A DNA stretch of 8,246 nucleotides from Planctomycetota bacterium (lineage in GTDB: Bacteria; Planctomycetota; Planctomycetia; Pirellulales; Lacipirellulaceae): the NCBI GenBank assembly GCA_022615465.1, contig JAKEGR010000130.1, positions 1 through 8,246 of the forward strand, read 5' to 3'. The notes beneath the pieces were generated by a model. It saw only the letters and a program-made list of their open reading frames with translations. It was not told the DNA's origin and searched no databases. Below are positions 6,474-8,246 of the stretch, one piece after another (the stretch's first letter is position 1; the number at the start of each line of letters is the position of its first letter). Both the position numbers and the translations under genes were made by a program.

Positions 6474-8207
6474 ATGAACAGCCGAATCCGATTCTGGTCG
6501 ACCTTGGGTGGATTGGTTCTGGCCGTGGTCGTCTTGTTTGGGATGCGACATGCTGGCATGCCGAGCGCACAGTGCTGGACGGCCGCGGTAACCGTGCTCT
6601 GCGCCGTGTGGTGGCTCTGCGAGTCGCTTCCCATTTCGGCGACCTCACTGGTGCCATTTGCTGTATTTCCTTTGGCCGGCGTGATGGATGAAACTCGCGT
6701 GGCGGCCGCGTATGGGCACCCGTTGGTGCTCTTGTTTTTGGGCGGTTTTATGCTCTCGCGGGCGGTAGAGCATTCGGGCGCGCATCGCCGACTTGCCGAG
6801 GTGATCCTGCGATGTGTCGGTACGACAAGTGGCCCGCGAATCGTCTTCGGCACCATGTTGGCCACGGCCGTCGTCAGCATGTGGATTTCAAACACGGCCA
6901 CCACGCTCATGATGTTGCCGATCGCGATCGCCATGCTGGATCTTGATCAATCGGGTCGATTGGGTGGGCCACTGATGCTCGGGGTGGCCTATGCGGCGAC
7001 GATCGGCGGCATGGCAACGCCGATCGGTTCGCCCCCAAACGGCGTTTGCATCGGCGTGTATGAGACACTTACGGGCGAGCAGATTACGTTTCTCCAGTGG
7101 ATGGCGGTTGGCGTGCCCGTGATGGTTTTGATGCTTGTCCCCGCTTGGATCGTATTGACGTTTCGCTTGTCGGGCATTGCATCGATCCCCATGCCGGAAG
7201 GCCAGGGCTGGACTTCGGCGCAGCGACGTGTCTTGGCGGTGTTTGGCCTGACATCGCTCGCTTGGATCACTCGGGACGTACCGTTCGGTGGCTGGTCGGC
7301 ATGGTTAGGGATCGACTCTGCTGGCGACAGCACGGTCGCCCTGTTGGCAGCGCTCAGCATGTTCTTGATACCGAGCGGCGGCGACTCCGAGGAACGGCTC
7401 TTGGATTGGCAGACGGCCGCACGAATTCCTTGGGGAATTTTGATCTTGTTTGGCGGGGGGATCGCTATAGCCGCGGCCTGTGAGTCGTCAGGTCTGTCCG
7501 TTGAGCTCGGCCGGCGATTGGCGGGGATGCGAGACTGGCCTCTGGTTGGTTTGATAGGCACGGTGTGCCTCTCCGTGACGTTTTTTGGCGAAGTGGCGAG
7601 TAACACAGCAGCGGCAAGCGTACTATTGCCCGTGTTAGGGGCCGCAGCAGTGGCCGCGGACTTGGATCCAGCGATGCTGATAATTCCCGCAGGCTTGGCC
7701 ACAAGCTGTGGGTTTATGCTGCCCGTGGCTACGCCCCCCAACGCGATTGTGTTTGGCTCCGGTCGAGTGCGAATGGCCGAAATGGCCCGCGTCGGATTGG
7801 TGCTGAATTTCGTGGGCAGCCTGGTCATCACACTCGTCTGCTGGAAGCTGGTGCCGCTGGTGTTTGGCCACGGCCCGGTCGGGTCAGTAATCAGCAGCCA
7901 GATCATAACCGACTACCAGGGACACGTTAGCAGCCCGTTGAAGAAGTGCTTCGTCAGCGAGCCTGTTGAGATTCGTTCGAGTGCAAGGAACGAGAAAAAA
8001 CAACTTCTCCACCTTCCCCCTCTCCCGCTGGGAGAGGGCAGGGTGAGGGAGCAAGCAAATACCGAAGTTATTTTTCCCGTGAACCCAAGGAGCGAAATCG
8101 CAGGCATATCCACCCGATACGCCGAGATTTTGCGACGCCGCAATCGGACGAATCTCAACGGGCGTAGCCGATCTGACTTCTTCAACGGGCTGTCAAGTCG
8201 CGGCTAG
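6474..8207 (+). CDS. DASS/SLC13-family anion:sodium symporter with element-derived C-terminus
   Basis: This polytopic inner-membrane permease belongs to the divalent anion:sodium symporter (SLC13, INDY) family, which imports di- or tricarboxylates or sulfate. Numbered from ATG 6474 (577 residues), it carries the inverted-repeat pair of signature motifs. SNT 139-141 with GSPPN 185-189 and SNT 376-378 with ATPPN 419-423 form the two sodium and substrate sites. The transporter core ends near residue 466 (WKLVPLVFG). From about residue 486 the frame runs through the palindromic element at 7931-8192, giving a polar, Arg-rich tail with PPLPLGEGRVRE, and it stops in the right flank at 8205-8207. The native C-terminus has therefore probably been displaced. 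The core motifs are intact, so activity may be retained. An upstream in-frame start at 6426 overlaps the previous gene; ATG 6474 fits the family better. The substrate cannot be told from sequence. Confidence 0.9.
   Translation: MNSRIRFWSTLGGLVLAVVVLFGMRHAGMPSAQCWTAAVTVLCAVWWLCESLPISATSLVPFAVFPLAGVMDETRVAAAYGHPLVLLFLGGFMLSRAVEHSGAHRRLAEVILRCVGTTSGPRIVFGTMLATAVVSMWISNTATTLMMLPIAIAMLDLDQSGRLGGPLMLGVAYAATIGGMATPIGSPPNGVCIGVYETLTGEQITFLQWMAVGVPVMVLMLVPAWIVLTFRLSGIASIPMPEGQGWTSAQRRVLAVFGLTSLAWITRDVPFGGWSAWLGIDSAGDSTVALLAALSMFLIPSGGDSEERLLDWQTAARIPWGILILFGGGIAIAAACESSGLSVELGRRLAGMRDWPLVGLIGTVCLSVTFFGEVASNTAAASVLLPVLGAAAVAADLDPAMLIIPAGLATSCGFMLPVATPPNAIVFGSGRVRMAEMARVGLVLNFVGSLVITLVCWKLVPLVFGHGPVGSVISSQIITDYQGHVSSPLKKCFVSEPVEIRSSARNEKKQLLHLPPLPLGEGRVREQANTEVIFPVNPRSEIAGISTRYAEILRRRNRTNLNGRSRSDFFNGLSSRG
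7931..8192. mobile_element. MITE-like 262-bp palindromic element
   Basis: The ends are perfect 17-bp inverted repeats, CAGCCCGTTGAAGAAGT at 7931-7947 and its complement at 8176-8192. Further inside, 7965-7984 pairs with 8140-8159 at 18 of 20 positions, and 7990-8006 pairs with 8065-8080 with one gap and few mismatches. A 9-bp hairpin sits near the centre (8018-8038). The right arm carries about 60 extra bases at 8081-8139 without a left partner. Each arm also repeats GCCCGTTGA-like sequence in direct orientation. No transposase is encoded, so it would be non-autonomous. I could not find a clear target-site duplication. It lies inside the symporter reading frame. A large REP/BIME-type intergenic repeat is the alternative. 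Confidence 0.65.
8018..8050. repeat. CCCTCTCCC/GGGAGAGGG dispersed-repeat hairpin
   Basis: CCCTCTCCC at 8018-8026 and GGGAGAGGG at 8030-8038 form a perfect 9-bp stem with a GCT loop, followed by CAGGGTGAGGGA. This pattern is familiar as a high-copy intergenic repeat in several bacterial groups; that is general knowledge, not checked here. It lacks a T-run on either side, so it is not a standard terminator. It sits near the centre of the larger palindrome. Confidence 0.7.
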
Positions 8208-8246
8208 AGAAGGCGACTGCAAATGACGGGTGCTTCGGCGTGGCGG

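Noticed and set aside
5182..6657. A 491-codon open frame on the - strand opposite the SBF-like transporter
   Set aside because: Its translation is rich in Arg, His and Gln with no recognisable domain or membrane segments, while the + strand carries clear family motifs. It is a codon-bias shadow.
6989..7906. A 305-codon open frame on the - strand opposite the symporter
   Set aside because: The translation is Pro/Thr/Ile-rich without a family match and mirrors the + strand SNT and PPN motif region; it is a shadow.
8018..8038. Central GC hairpin as the terminator of the transporter pair
   Set aside because: It lies inside the open reading frame and is followed by a G-rich run rather than T residues.
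7913..8185. A 90-codon open frame on the - strand spanning the palindromic element
   Set aside because: It translates the repeat itself (including LTLPSPSGRGG). Frames across such repeats are common artefacts and show no independent coding evidence.

Overview
The window looks like chromosomal housekeeping and accessory DNA from a Gram-negative-type bacterium of moderately high G+C. A Kdo-8-phosphate synthase gene implies lipopolysaccharide. Gene style suggests a planctomycete (Pirellula-like): a lipoprotein with a degenerate transglutaminase-like fold plus TPRs, and few Shine-Dalgarno sequences. The phylum is an inference; no rRNA or marker gene is present to prove it. All recognisable genes are on the + strand.

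Layout: 169-801 encodes a NarL/FixJ-type response regulator with the only good ribosome binding site in the window; no partner kinase is visible. About 600 bases without a convincing gene follow (802-1401). They contain nested inverted repeats around 898-982 and a possible promoter just before the next gene. Then comes a tight three-gene run: a diacylglycerol-kinase-family lipid kinase (1402-2394), kdsA (2434-3309) and a predicted lipoprotein of 690 residues (3313-5385). The spacings are 39 and 3 bases, so co-transcription is likely, and the shared theme may be the envelope. After 117 bases comes a transporter pair separated by 8 bases: an SBF-like (SLC10A7-type) transporter (5503-6465) and a DASS/SLC13 anion:sodium symporter (6474-8207).

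The most unusual structure is at the right end. A 262-bp imperfect palindrome (7931-8192) has 17-bp perfect terminal inverted repeats, two further paired arm segments and a central CCCTCTCCC/GGGAGAGGG hairpin. It lies inside the 3' end of the symporter reading frame and replaces its C-terminus with about 90 residues unlike any transporter sequence. It looks like a non-autonomous MITE-like or large REP-like element. The second notable point is the lipoprotein, whose transglutaminase-like core appears to have lost the catalytic Cys and His. No complete new defence or biosynthetic system is evident.
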